Both the position numbers and the translations under genes were made by a program. DNA of 64,000 bases from Shewanella phaeophyticola (lineage in GTDB: Bacteria; Pseudomonadota; Gammaproteobacteria; Enterobacterales; Shewanellaceae): contig NZ_JAODOQ010000001.1 of the NCBI RefSeq assembly GCF_025398315.1, positions 3,720,001 to 3,784,000 on the forward strand, written 5' to 3'. Of this stretch, positions 18,157 to 28,208 are shown piece by piece (within the stretch, counting starts at the first letter, position 1; each line of letters opens with the position of its first letter). Under the pieces are notes generated by a model. That model ran no database searches and was not told the origin of the DNA. It worked only from the letters and a program-made list of their open reading frames with translations.

Positions 18157-21100
18157 ATGGATTTGTTTCGCACTATAACCTTATTAAGTTTAACTTTTAT
18201 ATTTCTCGTCCCAACAAAAGCGTCAGAGTTAGTGAATGACCCTTTGTATCCGGATCAATGGTATTTAAATGGAAGTGAAGGTCCTAATGGCGGTTCCTTT
18301 GGCATTGGATTTAATCATTATTTAGAGTCAAGAATAACTGCTACTGACGAAAATATTACCTTCATTATTGGTCAAGGAATAAAGTCTGATCACGAAGATA
18401 TTAAAAGCTCTATGTGGATTAATCCTGATGAAATTATAAATAACAATATAGATGATGATTTAAATGGTTATATTGATGATATCCATGGTGTGAATATCAC
18501 AAAAAAATGGTGACATTTCTGACTATTATGGCTTAGGTACAGAAATGGCTTCACTTATATCTGCAGAGTATGATAATTATACAGGAATAGCTGGAATAAG
18601 TAATGTTGCCAAAGTTGCTTCTTGTATATTTGCTGATGAAAATGGCGGTACTATAGAAAACTTTGATAAATGTGTAGATTACATCATATACCTTAAAGAG
18701 GTAAAACAACAAAAGATATCCTCTGTTGTATTAACTTTTGGGATAAACTTATTTGAACAGTACGATGCAATAGCAAAAGTAAAACCTGTATTTGAAAAAT
18801 TAAATGATGCTGAAATATTAGTAATATCACCAATGAGAGGTGAGATTGATCAATATTTTTTTGCGGCAAACCTGGATCTAGGTTTGGACTTCCCGGGAGC
18901 CTATTTATTACCAAATGTAATTACCATTTCAGGAAGAGGAACAAACGGTAATTATTATGGGTACGGGGCTAACAGTATTAGTACAACTGCACCAGCTAAT
19001 TATTTATTAACAGCGAGTATTAATAACAAACACGAAAAAAGTGAACAATTTGATTTTTTATTTGAACAAAATGATATACCAACATCGCAATTAAACAATG
19101 TATCTATATCTACTGAAAAATACTATACAGGAAATAGCTCTTGGGAAGTTTATTCTGGAGATATCGATTCCTTCATTGAGCTTCCACCTATAAACCTAGA
19201 ACAATATCAAGGTAAAGAAATTTTATTCTCATTTTACACACTTAATTTATCAGAACGTTGGATAAATTTAGACTATTATGATGAGTCAATTTCAAGTTGG
19301 TTACCAATGGGGTCATTTTTTATGCCAAGTAAGCAGTGGCAATCAATAAGTAGTATTGTTTCAGTACATGAAGACATAGGTGAGAAACTTAAAACGCTAA
19401 AGTTAAGGTTAGGTTATCCGGCTGGAATTGTTAATGATACTTATCATGCTACTACTGCTTATATTGATGAAATAACAATTTCAGATCCAAATTTAAGCAC
19501 AGAAAGTGATGGATATCGTTATGCTTCAGGAACTGCGTTAGCTGCGGCTCAAGTTGCGGGAGCAGTATCACTCTTAAACTCAATAAATGATTTAGCCCCT
19601 TGGGAAGTGAGAAATTTAATCATTTCTTCTGGTGAACTAGTCAACGAAGATCTATCTATCCCAAGTCACCAAAGAACAATATCAAATAAAATATTGCAAA
19701 TTTACGGAAGTAACGAAAATGGCTTACTTAACTGTAAAGATCAGTATATACATAAACGTATATACCCTACTACAGAACGATGGATAGCTAGAGCTATTGG
19801 TGATGAACTAATAATAAAAGGTATTCATATAAATTGTAATAAAAGTAATGGACCTTTGACTATAATAGATGAGTTTAATAATAAATCATATAAATCTGTA
19901 GATAATGGAGTTTATCCGGATCTTATTAGCGATGATGGATATAACATTACTACGTTAAGCTTTGACGAGGTTGGAGTCCATAATTTAAAAATTGACACTG
20001 ATAACGATATCAAAGTACTTGCTTTACAAAAGTACCAAAACCCCAAAAAGGTTCCACTTATCACTAAGGATGATAGGTACTCAACAAGAATAGATAAAAC
20101 ACCATTTCATATTAATATAGGAGGTGTAAAAACATCAACTTGCTTATTAAATAACATGGAAGTTGGTAACCTAATGCTATCCAGTCAGTACTATGAAGAT
20201 GAATTCATTTTTGATAGCCCAAAATGTGCCCCAGAATTTGATAGCCAACTAATAAATGATATTAACAATAGACCTTCTCAAGTTTTTCAGAAGCCTAAAT
20301 CACATCAAAACATGAAAACAACAGTATTTACTGAGAGTAGTGATGACATAAAAAACTCAACCAATGAGGTTGAGAGTAAAACATACTTCAATAATATATC
20401 GGATATATCTGAAGATAATATTTATATATATACTCACCAAAAGAACACAACCTATAGTGAAGAATTATTACTATTTAGCTCTGAATATAGAATACTTGGT
20501 GAAGAAGGTGAACGAACATACATTGTTAAAATAAAAAATAATGAAACCACATTAGAAGAATTTACTGCCGACATTCAATCTATATTTTTCGAAAAGAACT
20601 CTACTATAGTTCTTAGCTATTCAAATGTTTCAAAAAACCTTTATTCTTTAATAGAAAACCGCGGAATAAGAATAGGAAAAGACTATAACCAGTTCATATC
20701 AGGAGACTTTGAAAATGAAGTTTCTTACATCTTCAAAGTAAACGATGGTGTTAATAGTCCTCCTGAGCAAGTACAGTTTGACGTTGACATTGCAGATGAA
20801 AAAATAGAATTGAATAATTTATTTAATGACATTGACAATGACACTCTATTTTTTATAGACAATACTAATAATGATAATTTTAAAATTGATCGCCTTGGTA
20901 CAATGTCACTAACCAACAATGCATGGTCAGAAAGCAGTTACATTATCAATGTTGAGGTGTCAGATGGTGAAGAGTCAATTAATGCTTATATAACCATCAA
21001 TAACAAGTCAAAAACAAACATACCACCAAAATTAAAAACTAATACTTTTGAAATTTATACTAGCGAACAATTCAACATAAATCTATATGACTATATAGAG

Positions 21101-21706
21101 AACGTTGAAGATGAAGTAGTAGTCATAAATCCTATCAACCTACCCCCAAATATTACAATTTCATCTGGAGTGTTATCAGGTACATTATTTAAGGATAACA
21201 AACCATTAGATAACATTGTAACAATATCTATTACAGATGAAGTAAATATAGTTACGGAGTTATTATACTTTAACTTAATATACAAAAACCATTTACCACA
21301 AGTGAAAAGTGATATAAGCAATATAACCTTAGTAGAAAACACTTCATTAACACTATACTTATCAAGCTACTTTGATGATATAGATAATGACGAACTCCAA
21401 TTTACGACTTCATCATCAGCCGCCTCTATCATAACAAGTTCTTCGGGGGAGGTAGTAATGAATATTAAATCAAATATTATCGGGAATCATAACATTGATA
21501 TTAGTATAGATGATTCCAATGGAGGGGTTATACAATACAGTATTTCATTAACAATAATAGAAAATTCTACTACTCCAACGGAACCTGTAGAAGTTGATAG
21601 TGATAAAAAAAGTGGTGGTGGAAGTTTGAGCCACTACTTATTAATGTTATTACTAATTATATCTATTGTTAGAAATAAAAAAACATTCAGCTTTATTATT
21701 AAATAA
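18157..21706 (+). pseudogene. Secreted subtilisin-fold protein (S8-like pseudoprotease) with GlyGly-CTERM, frameshifted
   Basis: About 1180 residues after joining two frames at an A7 run (18501-18507). With one A fewer, the text reads GVNITKNGDISDYYGLGTEM and continues into the long second frame. The fold is subtilisin-like: LYPDQWYLNG and NIDDDLNGYIDD near the N-terminus, GTALAAAQVAGAVSLLNS near the end of the domain. Yet each catalytic position differs from the S8 pattern: the Asp site reads IIGQGI (normally IDTGV), the His site GLGTEM (normally GHGTHV), the Ser site GTALA (normally GTSMA), and the oxyanion Asn site ISPMRGE (normally AAGNDG). A jelly-roll-like insert and cadherin-like repeats follow. 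The end is a GlyGly-CTERM tail: SGGGSLSHYLLMLLL plus basic residues. The gene is markedly AT-rich compared with its neighbours. Confidence 0.75.
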
Positions 21707-21783
21707 CATATCAATAATTAAATAAAACTAACAATATCAAGAGGTATTGTTAGTTTTAGCTAAAGTAACCTATAACGCTAGAA

Positions 21784-22272
21784 TCACTCGCCTTCAAAAG
21801 CCGTTAGCCAAGTTTTGAGTAATTGGTTTAATGCTGGCACCTCGTTGGCGGATAAACTGGCAACGAGTTTGTGCTGCACTAATACATGTTGCTCTAGCAT
21901 CGCATCAATCACTGTAAGGCCTTTGCTGGTTAACCCTACAGATACGCTACGGCGATCTTCAGTGCTATGGGTGCGTACAATTAACTGCTTAGCTTCAAGC
22001 TTATCTAAGCGATGGGTCATGGCGCCCGAGGTGAGCATCATTGACGACAGTAATATCGAAGGCGTTAAGATATATGGCTCTCCATTTCGTCTCAACGTGG
22101 CTAATACATCAAACTCGCCCATGGTTAAGCCAAATTGCTTATGGCATGCCGATATCTCTGCTTCAAGGTGCTTGTGTAAACGTAAAAAACGTCCCAGTAA
22201 TGCCATAGGCACGGTATCTAAATGGGGTTTTTCCGTCGCCCATTGCACAACCACTTTATCGACATCTTCCAT
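21784..22272 (-). CDS. MarR-family transcriptional regulator
   Basis: 162 residues with the MarR winged helix: FGLTMGEFDVLATLRRNGE, the recognition helix region SSMMLTSGAMTHRLDKLEAK, and the wing signature TEDRRSVSVGLTSKGL. It is dimeric by family and normally releases DNA when it binds a small ligand. The ATG at 22272 is preferred to the in-frame GTG at 22293. It is divergent from the EamA exporter, and two matching 16-bp palindromes lie in the shared promoter region, so autoregulation and control of the exporter are likely. Confidence 0.9.
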   Translation of the reverse strand: MEDVDKVVVQWATEKPHLDTVPMALLGRFLRLHKHLEAEISACHKQFGLTMGEFDVLATLRRNGEPYILTPSILLSSMMLTSGAMTHRLDKLEAKQLIVRTHSTEDRRSVSVGLTSKGLTVIDAMLEQHVLVQHKLVASLSANEVPALNQLLKTWLTAFEGE

Positions 22273-22299
22273 GCTCAGTCTCACTATCTTCACTCAAAA

Positions 22300-22315
22300 A
22301 TCTTAATATTAAGAT
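22300..22315. promoter_or_regulatory. Predicted MarR operator 1
   Basis: ATCTTAATATTAAGAT is a perfect 16-bp palindrome (ATCTT-N6-AAGAT) just upstream of the marR-type gene. The second site at 22369 has the same arms and spacing. Confidence 0.6.
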
Positions 22316-22368
22316 ACTTGATACAAAGCGACTTTACAAAAACAATCTATCAGTCCACACTGCCAACT

Positions 22369-22384
22369 ATCTTTACGTGAAGAT
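22369..22384. promoter_or_regulatory. Predicted MarR operator 2
   Basis: ATCTTTACGTGAAGAT carries the same ATCTT-N6-AAGAT arms as operator 1, 21 nt before the EamA gene start, where binding would block transcription. Confidence 0.55.
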
Positions 22385-22405
22385 AAATTAATACCAAGGT
22401 AATTG

Positions 22406-23299
22406 ATGAACATTTTACTTGCCATGATCCCCGCCTTTTTTTGGGGGACAACATACGCTGTAGCCCAATATACATTGGCAGACTGGCCACCATTATTGCT
22501 CAGTGCACTGCGCGCATTGCCTGCGGGGTTAATACTATTAGCAATAAAACCCAGTCGCCCAACATCTGCAGACTGGCCAATTTTATTTAAGCTTGGTGCG
22601 ATTAATATTGCGGTATTTTTCTGTTTAATTTTTGTGATGGCATTGACGCTTCCTTCGGCAATATCTGGAGTGGGTATGATATCAGTGCCCGTTTTTGCGA
22701 TGTTATTTCATTGGGTTATGAGTAAAAAACGCCCCAATGCCTTACAAGCATCTTGTGGTGTAGTGTTAGTCATACTTGCATGGATGTTGTTTGACCCTAA
22801 TTCAATAACCCTAAACTCGGTCGGCCTTATCGCCATGCTTGCCGCCATAAGTTGCATTATTGTTGGCAGCACCATGACCAAAGCGCTTGGCTCACGGATT
22901 CATTGGTGGACCATTTTAACCTGGCAACTGATTATTGGCGGCGTGTTACTGACTCTAGTGTCTGGCGTGCAAGCACTCATAGCACCAGACCCCTATATCA
23001 ATGTAATTAACCAATTTAGCTGGAGCAACGCGTCAGGAATAATATGGATATTACTGCTCAATACTGTACTGGGTTACAGCATGTATGTGTGGTTATTGCA
23101 GCGGATGTCGGTGGTTGATTTTACCTTTGGTGGTATCGCGAATCCCATCGCTGGTATCGCCTGTGGCGCAATATTATTAAGCGAGACTTACACAACGCCG
23201 CAATACTTGTTGATGGCAGGAATGATATTGGCCTCTATCGCACCGACATTACTCAATGTATTACGGATAAAGTTACGTCATTCGGCATTGATAAAATAA
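22406..23299 (+). CDS. EamA/DMT-superfamily transporter
   Basis: 297 residues with ten hydrophobic segments arranged as two EamA repeats. The first repeat begins MIPAFFWGTTYAVAQYTL with ALRALPAG; the second begins VGLIAMLAAISCIIVGS. Such proteins are inner-membrane metabolite or drug exporters; the substrate cannot be told from sequence. The ATG at 22406 is preferred over the TTG one codon earlier because AAGG lies seven nt upstream. It is divergent from, and probably repressed by, the adjacent MarR regulator. Confidence 0.88.
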   Translation: MNILLAMIPAFFWGTTYAVAQYTLADWPPLLLSALRALPAGLILLAIKPSRPTSADWPILFKLGAINIAVFFCLIFVMALTLPSAISGVGMISVPVFAMLFHWVMSKKRPNALQASCGVVLVILAWMLFDPNSITLNSVGLIAMLAAISCIIVGSTMTKALGSRIHWWTILTWQLIIGGVLLTLVSGVQALIAPDPYINVINQFSWSNASGIIWILLLNTVLGYSMYVWLLQRMSVVDFTFGGIANPIAGIACGAILLSETYTTPQYLLMAGMILASIAPTLLNVLRIKLRHSALIK

Positions 23300-23362
23300 T
23301 CATACACACTGAAATTCAAAGGATAAGTAAAGGCTTATCCTTTGTATTGACGCACATTCGAC

Positions 23363-23884
23363 TTAAATTAATGGCACTTTATAAGGAATTGCACCTAGAT
23401 AGTCTTTTTTACCGACATCAACACCGTTGTGACGCAATATTGCGTAGGCCGTAGTGATGTGAAAATAGAAATTCGGGATCGCATGTTCAATGGCAAATTC
23501 ATACCCTGTGAGGTACTTACTTCCCCAGCGCGGTTGTGACACGTGTACTTTTTCGGCATGGCCAAAGTCTGCCTCACTAAACCCCTCAAGATAGTTCAGC
23601 ACAGATGTAATCCGTTGGCGAAGTTCTTCTAGTGTGGTTTCGTTATCATCATGCGTTGGCACTGAATCCATATGCCCTGTTAAACGCGCCACCCCGATTT
23701 TGGCCGTGTCACAAGCTATTTGCACCTGGCGAATAAGATTAAATTGATCGGGTGCTAGGCGGAAATTTAGCAGTACTGCCATGTCGATTTTTTTCAGTGC
23801 GGCAAAGGCTTCTGCCTTATCAAGAATATGGTTTAAATTATTCAGCATCTTGCTGAATTGCACGACAGTCAGATCGTATAGCAT
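23363..23884 (-). CDS. DUF1993 family protein
   Basis: 173 residues of mostly helical sequence. LTVVQFSKMLNNLNHILDKA opens the domain and GYEFAIEHAIPNFYFHITTA, with conserved His and Phe, closes it. This is the DUF1993 pattern, distantly like DinB-type four-helix bundles. No enzymatic function is established. The ATG at 23884 has GGAGGGA six nt before it, preferred to an ATG five codons upstream that overlaps that site. It is transcribed alone. Confidence 0.75.
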   Translation of the reverse strand: MLYDLTVVQFSKMLNNLNHILDKAEAFAALKKIDMAVLLNFRLAPDQFNLIRQVQIACDTAKIGVARLTGHMDSVPTHDDNETTLEELRQRITSVLNYLEGFSEADFGHAEKVHVSQPRWGSKYLTGYEFAIEHAIPNFYFHITTAYAILRHNGVDVGKKDYLGAIPYKVPLI

Positions 23885-24082
23885 GACAAATCCCTCCATT
23901 GGGGCTGCAAGCTGTAACGCGTTAGCAATACCACATTAGATTGCAACCAAATCAAATACATTTTTAGCCTGTATTAACCACAATAATCCCAGTCATCATC
24001 CAACACAATAACCGATTCAAATAACTCATCAATACAGTTATTATATTACTGACAGAACAACATAATTAGGAACAGTATCGCC

Positions 24083-24697
24083 ATGGAAAGAGGCACATTA
24101 GTTCGTTGGAACGATGAAAAAGGCTTTGGGTTTATCAAACCTGAAGCTGGCAATGATCAAGATGTATTTATTCATATCTCAGCGTTAAAGCACATGGCTA
24201 GAAAGCCCAAGGTTAGCGATGAAATTGTATTTCATCGTGAAAACCAACCCGATGGAAAAGTCAAAGCCATAAAAGCCAGCATTGAAGGCGTTGCCGTTAT
24301 TGCGAGCAGTCAACACTCATCAAAAAATAACACCACAAACTCGCCGCATAGACCCAGCCAAAGATATAATAATAGCGCCAGCAGCCCAATTCTTGGCCGT
24401 TTACTCATGTTGATAATCTTGCTTGGGGTTGGGATTTTCGGCTATAAGCAATATGAAAAAATGACAACTGTCCCGATGTTAACCAATGCAGATATTGACC
24501 AAATGCAATGGCAACCCTCAGCGCCAAATCCAAGCGCTAAAAACCTGCAACCACAATTTAGATGTGAAACCGGTAAAATACACTGCAGCCAAATGCGCTC
24601 ATGTGCCGAAGCGACGTTTTATATCAATAACTGCCCAGGCACAAAAATGGATGGTGATCGTGATGGCATTCCATGCGAAAGCCAATTTTGTAATTAG
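24083..24697 (+). CDS. Cold-shock domain / transmembrane / excalibur-domain fusion protein
   Basis: 204 residues in three parts. Residues 1-67 form a cold-shock domain with RNP1-like KGFGFI (13-18) and RNP2-like DVFIHI (27-32), predicted to bind single-stranded nucleic acid in the cytoplasm. A Ser/Asn-rich linker follows, then one transmembrane helix (about 104-121). The periplasmic end (about 160-204) is an excalibur module: six or so cysteines and a calcium-loop-like DGDRDGIPCE. This places an RNA-binding domain and a probable calcium-binding domain on opposite sides of the membrane. Its stop is 3 nt from the convergent AraC gene. Function is unknown. Confidence 0.85.
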   Translation: MERGTLVRWNDEKGFGFIKPEAGNDQDVFIHISALKHMARKPKVSDEIVFHRENQPDGKVKAIKASIEGVAVIASSQHSSKNNTTNSPHRPSQRYNNSASSPILGRLLMLIILLGVGIFGYKQYEKMTTVPMLTNADIDQMQWQPSAPNPSAKNLQPQFRCETGKIHCSQMRSCAEATFYINNCPGTKMDGDRDGIPCESQFCN

Positions 24698-24700
24698 CGC

Positions 24701-25707
24701 TTAACCAAGCTTCTTTGTTTGCTTACGATACTGGCTTGGGGTCATATTTTTACAGCGTTTAAAACTGTGGCTAAAATTGGCCCCATTGCTGTAACCGAGC
24801 CTTTCGGCGATTTCATCCAGGTGCATTGGCGTTAATAATAATGCCTCTGCAATGCCGACGCGCACATCGTCTCGTACCTGGCGCCAGCTGGTTTGTTCCT
24901 GCTTGAGTTGTCGATGTAAAGTACGCGTGGTGCGGGCTAAATGGGCAGCAATATCTTCCATTGATGCAGTTAAACCTAAATGCACTAAGGTGTCTTTTAC
25001 CAATTTGGCGACGGGTTTCCAGTTTTGTTTTTGCTGTAATAATTGGCTGCATTGCGCTTCGCACAGTCTGGCTGTGGCTTCATTGGCTTTGGTTAACGGC
25101 AAATCGAGCAGAGGTGCTAAATGAGCAAAGCCATTGTAATCAGCATTAAATCGAATATTAACCCCGAGTTTTTGTTCAATATCCGCTATTGGTAAGTTCG
25201 TGGGTGGAGCGGAGGTAAACTGCATAGTGATGGGTAAATCGTTTTGTTCAAATACTTCGCGCTGGATCATCGCCGCACCAACCATGTCTCTTACCAACAC
25301 CAGTTCGCCTAACTCGCCCGGCACGTCACATAAAAACGTCAGCGCAATATCATCATTTAGCTGGCTTAAGGTGATTTGGGCAAACACATAGGTTAAATCT
25401 AAATAACGTAAGCCCAGTTCAATGGCTTTTCTGGCGGTACTGCTGGCTAAAAGAGCGTAACCCATGATGCCATAACTGGTTAAATGGTAACGACTGCCTA
25501 ATGCCATCCCAACAGAAAAGGGAGACGATGTGTGCTGTATCAGGTTATTTAACACCTGTAACTCTTGTGTATCTTGAATCAGTTTTTCGTGATCGCTTAA
25601 GTGCGCACCCGTCAGCCCAGAGCCCTTAAGTAACAGGCCTCTTCAATACCCTGCTCAATGCCATAGGCCACAATAATTTGCACACTGGTAATGCTGCGAA
25701 ATGTCAT
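24701..25707 (-). pseudogene. AraC-family regulator (Arabinose_bd type), frameshifted
   Basis: The long open part (24701-25555) holds the ligand domain and the C-terminal AraC HTH (MEDIAAHLARTTRTLHRQLK and IAERLGYSNGANFSHSFKR). The missing N-terminus is encoded just upstream: from ATG at 25707 the reading is MTFRSITSVQIIVAYGIEQG until a stop. Inserting one base in GCCTGTTAC (25631-25638, for example a third T) gives ACLLKGSGLTGAHLSDHEKL and joins the frames. The rebuilt protein is about 335 residues, normal for this family. It is divergent from the FMO/SDR/esterase genes and is probably their activator. Confidence 0.75.
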
Positions 25708-25891
25708 TAGTTACGATCACGATGTCTCAAAATCACAAATATACGTCCATTTAAACCGTAGATCAATTCAGTGCAATTTCCTATGCTGAATAAACAGAAA
25801 CAATTTATTAACAATGTTTGCATGCACATCCAGAGATATGAGCATGAAAAGCAATAATAAAAAACGCGATAATGATAATAATTGAGGCTCT

Positions 25892-27374
25892 ATGACTCAA
25901 ACAAAACGCAACCCTTCGGTAGTGATTATTGGCGCAGGTATGACAGGCATCTTAATGACCATTAAACTGCGCCTGGCAGGCATTACCGACATTGTTGTCC
26001 TAGAGAAAAAAGAGTCTGTCGGCGGTACCTGGCGAGAAAACATCTACCCAGGCGCGGCTTGCGATGTACCCGCGCACATGTATACCTATTCGTTTGAACC
26101 TAACCCAAACTGGAGCCGTTTTTTTGCCCGCGCACCAGAGATAAAACAATACTTTGAGCATGTGGTCGATAAGTACGACGTCGCGCGTGACATACGCTTT
26201 AATGAAGCGGTAACCGACGCTCAATATGCCGATGGCAAATGCACCGTCAAAACAAACAAAGGGCAAACCTACATTGCCGATTTTGTTGTGTGTGCCACTG
26301 GCATTTTACATCATCCTCAATTTCCCAATATTGCAGGGCTAGACGATTTTAAAGGCGTTAAGTTTCATACCGCACAATGGGATCATAGCGTCGAGATATC
26401 AGCCAATACTCGTGTTGGAGTCATTGGTACAGGCTCTACCGCAGCGCAAGCGATACCTGAACTCATTAATACAGGCGCGACCGTGTCGGTATTTCAACGT
26501 ACACCACAATGGTTAATGCATTTGCCCGATTTTGCGTTTTCAACCACCATGCGAAAACTCATGACGCGTTATCCCATTATCACCAAAATGCATCGCAATA
26601 CCGGCAAATTCTTTTTAGAACATTTTTTTACCAAAGCCGTGACAGGCCAGTTTATCCAAAAACATCTGTTGAGCTTTTTATGTAAAGCAAACTTACGATT
26701 AAGTATTAAAGACAAAACCTTACGAGAAAAGCTCCGCCCTCATTATCAAGTCGGCTGTAAGCGTGTCATTATCAACAGCACATTCTATAAAGGCATTCAA
26801 AAGCCCAACGCACATTTGATCACCGAAGGCATTGAGCGCATTACCGAAACCGGCATTATCACCAAAGATGGCAACCACCACGAACTGGACGTGTTAGTGT
26901 TATCGACCGGATTTAATGCGTTTAACTTTATGCGCCCAATGAACTTAGTCGGCCGCAATAATGTACATATCGATAAAGCCTGGGCACATAAAATCAAAGC
27001 GTACCGCTCAATGCTACTTAGCGACTATCCAAACTTCTTTTTAATGCTTGGCACTTAATACTCCCATTGGTAACTTTTCGGTTATCGCCATGAGCGAAGT
27101 GCAAACGGATTACGTGATCAAATTAATTGATAAATGGCGTGCACATGAATTTGATGAGTTTGAAGCCAAACCACAAGCCATTGACGACTTTACGGCTTAT
27201 GTCAAAGAGGGCTTAAAAGGTACCAGCTGGGTGGGTGGCTGCCAAAGTTGGTATTTAGACGTCGATGGCGACCCTATTTTATGGCCATACACCTGGCAGC
27301 GTTGGGTTGATGAAATGAAAGAGCCGCAAATGGAGCACATTAATACATGCTCATTTAAACCAATGGTTAATTGA
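25892..27374 (+). pseudogene. Flavin-containing (Baeyer-Villiger type) monooxygenase, frameshifted near the C-terminus
   Basis: About 493 residues after joining two frames. The FAD site VVIIGAGMTGILMTIKLRL opens the protein. GTWRENIYPGAACDVPAHMY is typical of class B monooxygenases. The Baeyer-Villiger fingerprint F-x-G-x-x-x-H-x-x-x-W-D is present (FKGVKFHTAQWD). The NADPH site is GVIGTGSTAAQAIPEL. The shift is near 27052-27056: the first frame ends NFFLMLGT-stop, and the next frame resumes NTPIGNFSVIAMSEVQ, which is exactly the expected continuation. One extra base explains it. It is the first gene of a three-gene cluster and likely oxidises ketones or similar hydrophobic substrates with NADPH and O2. 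Confidence 0.8.
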
Positions 27375-27382
27375 GCAATGAA

Positions 27383-28165
27383 ATGGATTTTAGAATGAAT
27401 AACAACACCATATTTATTAGTGGCGCGGCTTCAGGTATTGGCCTAGCCACCGCTCAACACTTCTATAAAAAGGGCTATTGGGTCGCCATGGCTGACATCA
27501 ATATGCTGCAACTAACACAAGCCACCGAAATATGGGATAGAACGCGTATACGCCTGTTTCAACTTGATGTCTGTGATATTTCACAAGTACAACACGCTAT
27601 GGCTAAATTTTGCGCTGAGCATAATGATTGCTTGGCGATCTTACTCAATAACGCTGGCATCCTAGAGATTGGCTCGTTTGAAGCCGTTTCGATTGAGCAA
27701 CATCAACGCACTCTTAATATTAATGTTAACGGGGTGATGAATTTATGCCATGCGGCCTGGCTCTATTTAAAAAACCATGGCAACAGCACTGTGATTAATA
27801 TGTCCTCAGCCAGTAGTGATTACGGCGTGCCAGAACTGGCAAGTTATTCCGCCAGTAAGTTTGCAGTAAAAGCACTGACTGAAGCGCTCGAGCTAGAGTG
27901 GAAAAAGTACGGTATTAGCGTATGCGACGTCATGCCGCCCTTTGTGGCAACCAATATGCTTTCATCACAACAAAAAAGCGCTAAAGTGCTAACTCGCCTT
28001 GGGGTGAATATCACCGCACAAGATGTGGTCGCAGTTATAGACAAACAAGTTAGGCGCCCAAAAACTCACAGAACCGTCAGCGTATTTTATGGTGTATTAC
28101 ACAGGTTAAGTAACATATCACCTGCGTTTATTAATCGGTTAGTGATGAAATGGTTAAGCCGATAA
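27383..28165 (+). CDS. Short-chain dehydrogenase/reductase
   Basis: 260 residues with a classical SDR layout: cofactor site SGAASGIG near the N-terminus, NNAG motif (LLNNAGIL), catalytic serine in NMSSAS and YSASK (Tyr and Lys). It catalyses NAD(P)-dependent alcohol/ketone interconversion. It starts about 9 nt after the monooxygenase stop, so the two form an operon. The ATG at 27383 is one of two close candidates (the other is 27395). In this cluster it could make the ketone substrate of the monooxygenase from an alcohol. Confidence 0.85.
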   Translation: MDFRMNNNTIFISGAASGIGLATAQHFYKKGYWVAMADINMLQLTQATEIWDRTRIRLFQLDVCDISQVQHAMAKFCAEHNDCLAILLNNAGILEIGSFEAVSIEQHQRTLNINVNGVMNLCHAAWLYLKNHGNSTVINMSSASSDYGVPELASYSASKFAVKALTEALELEWKKYGISVCDVMPPFVATNMLSSQQKSAKVLTRLGVNITAQDVVAVIDKQVRRPKTHRTVSVFYGVLHRLSNISPAFINRLVMKWLSR

Positions 28166-28208
28166 CCCCTTTTAAGCGGATACAATGCATATCAAAAAGG
28201 CGATAAAA

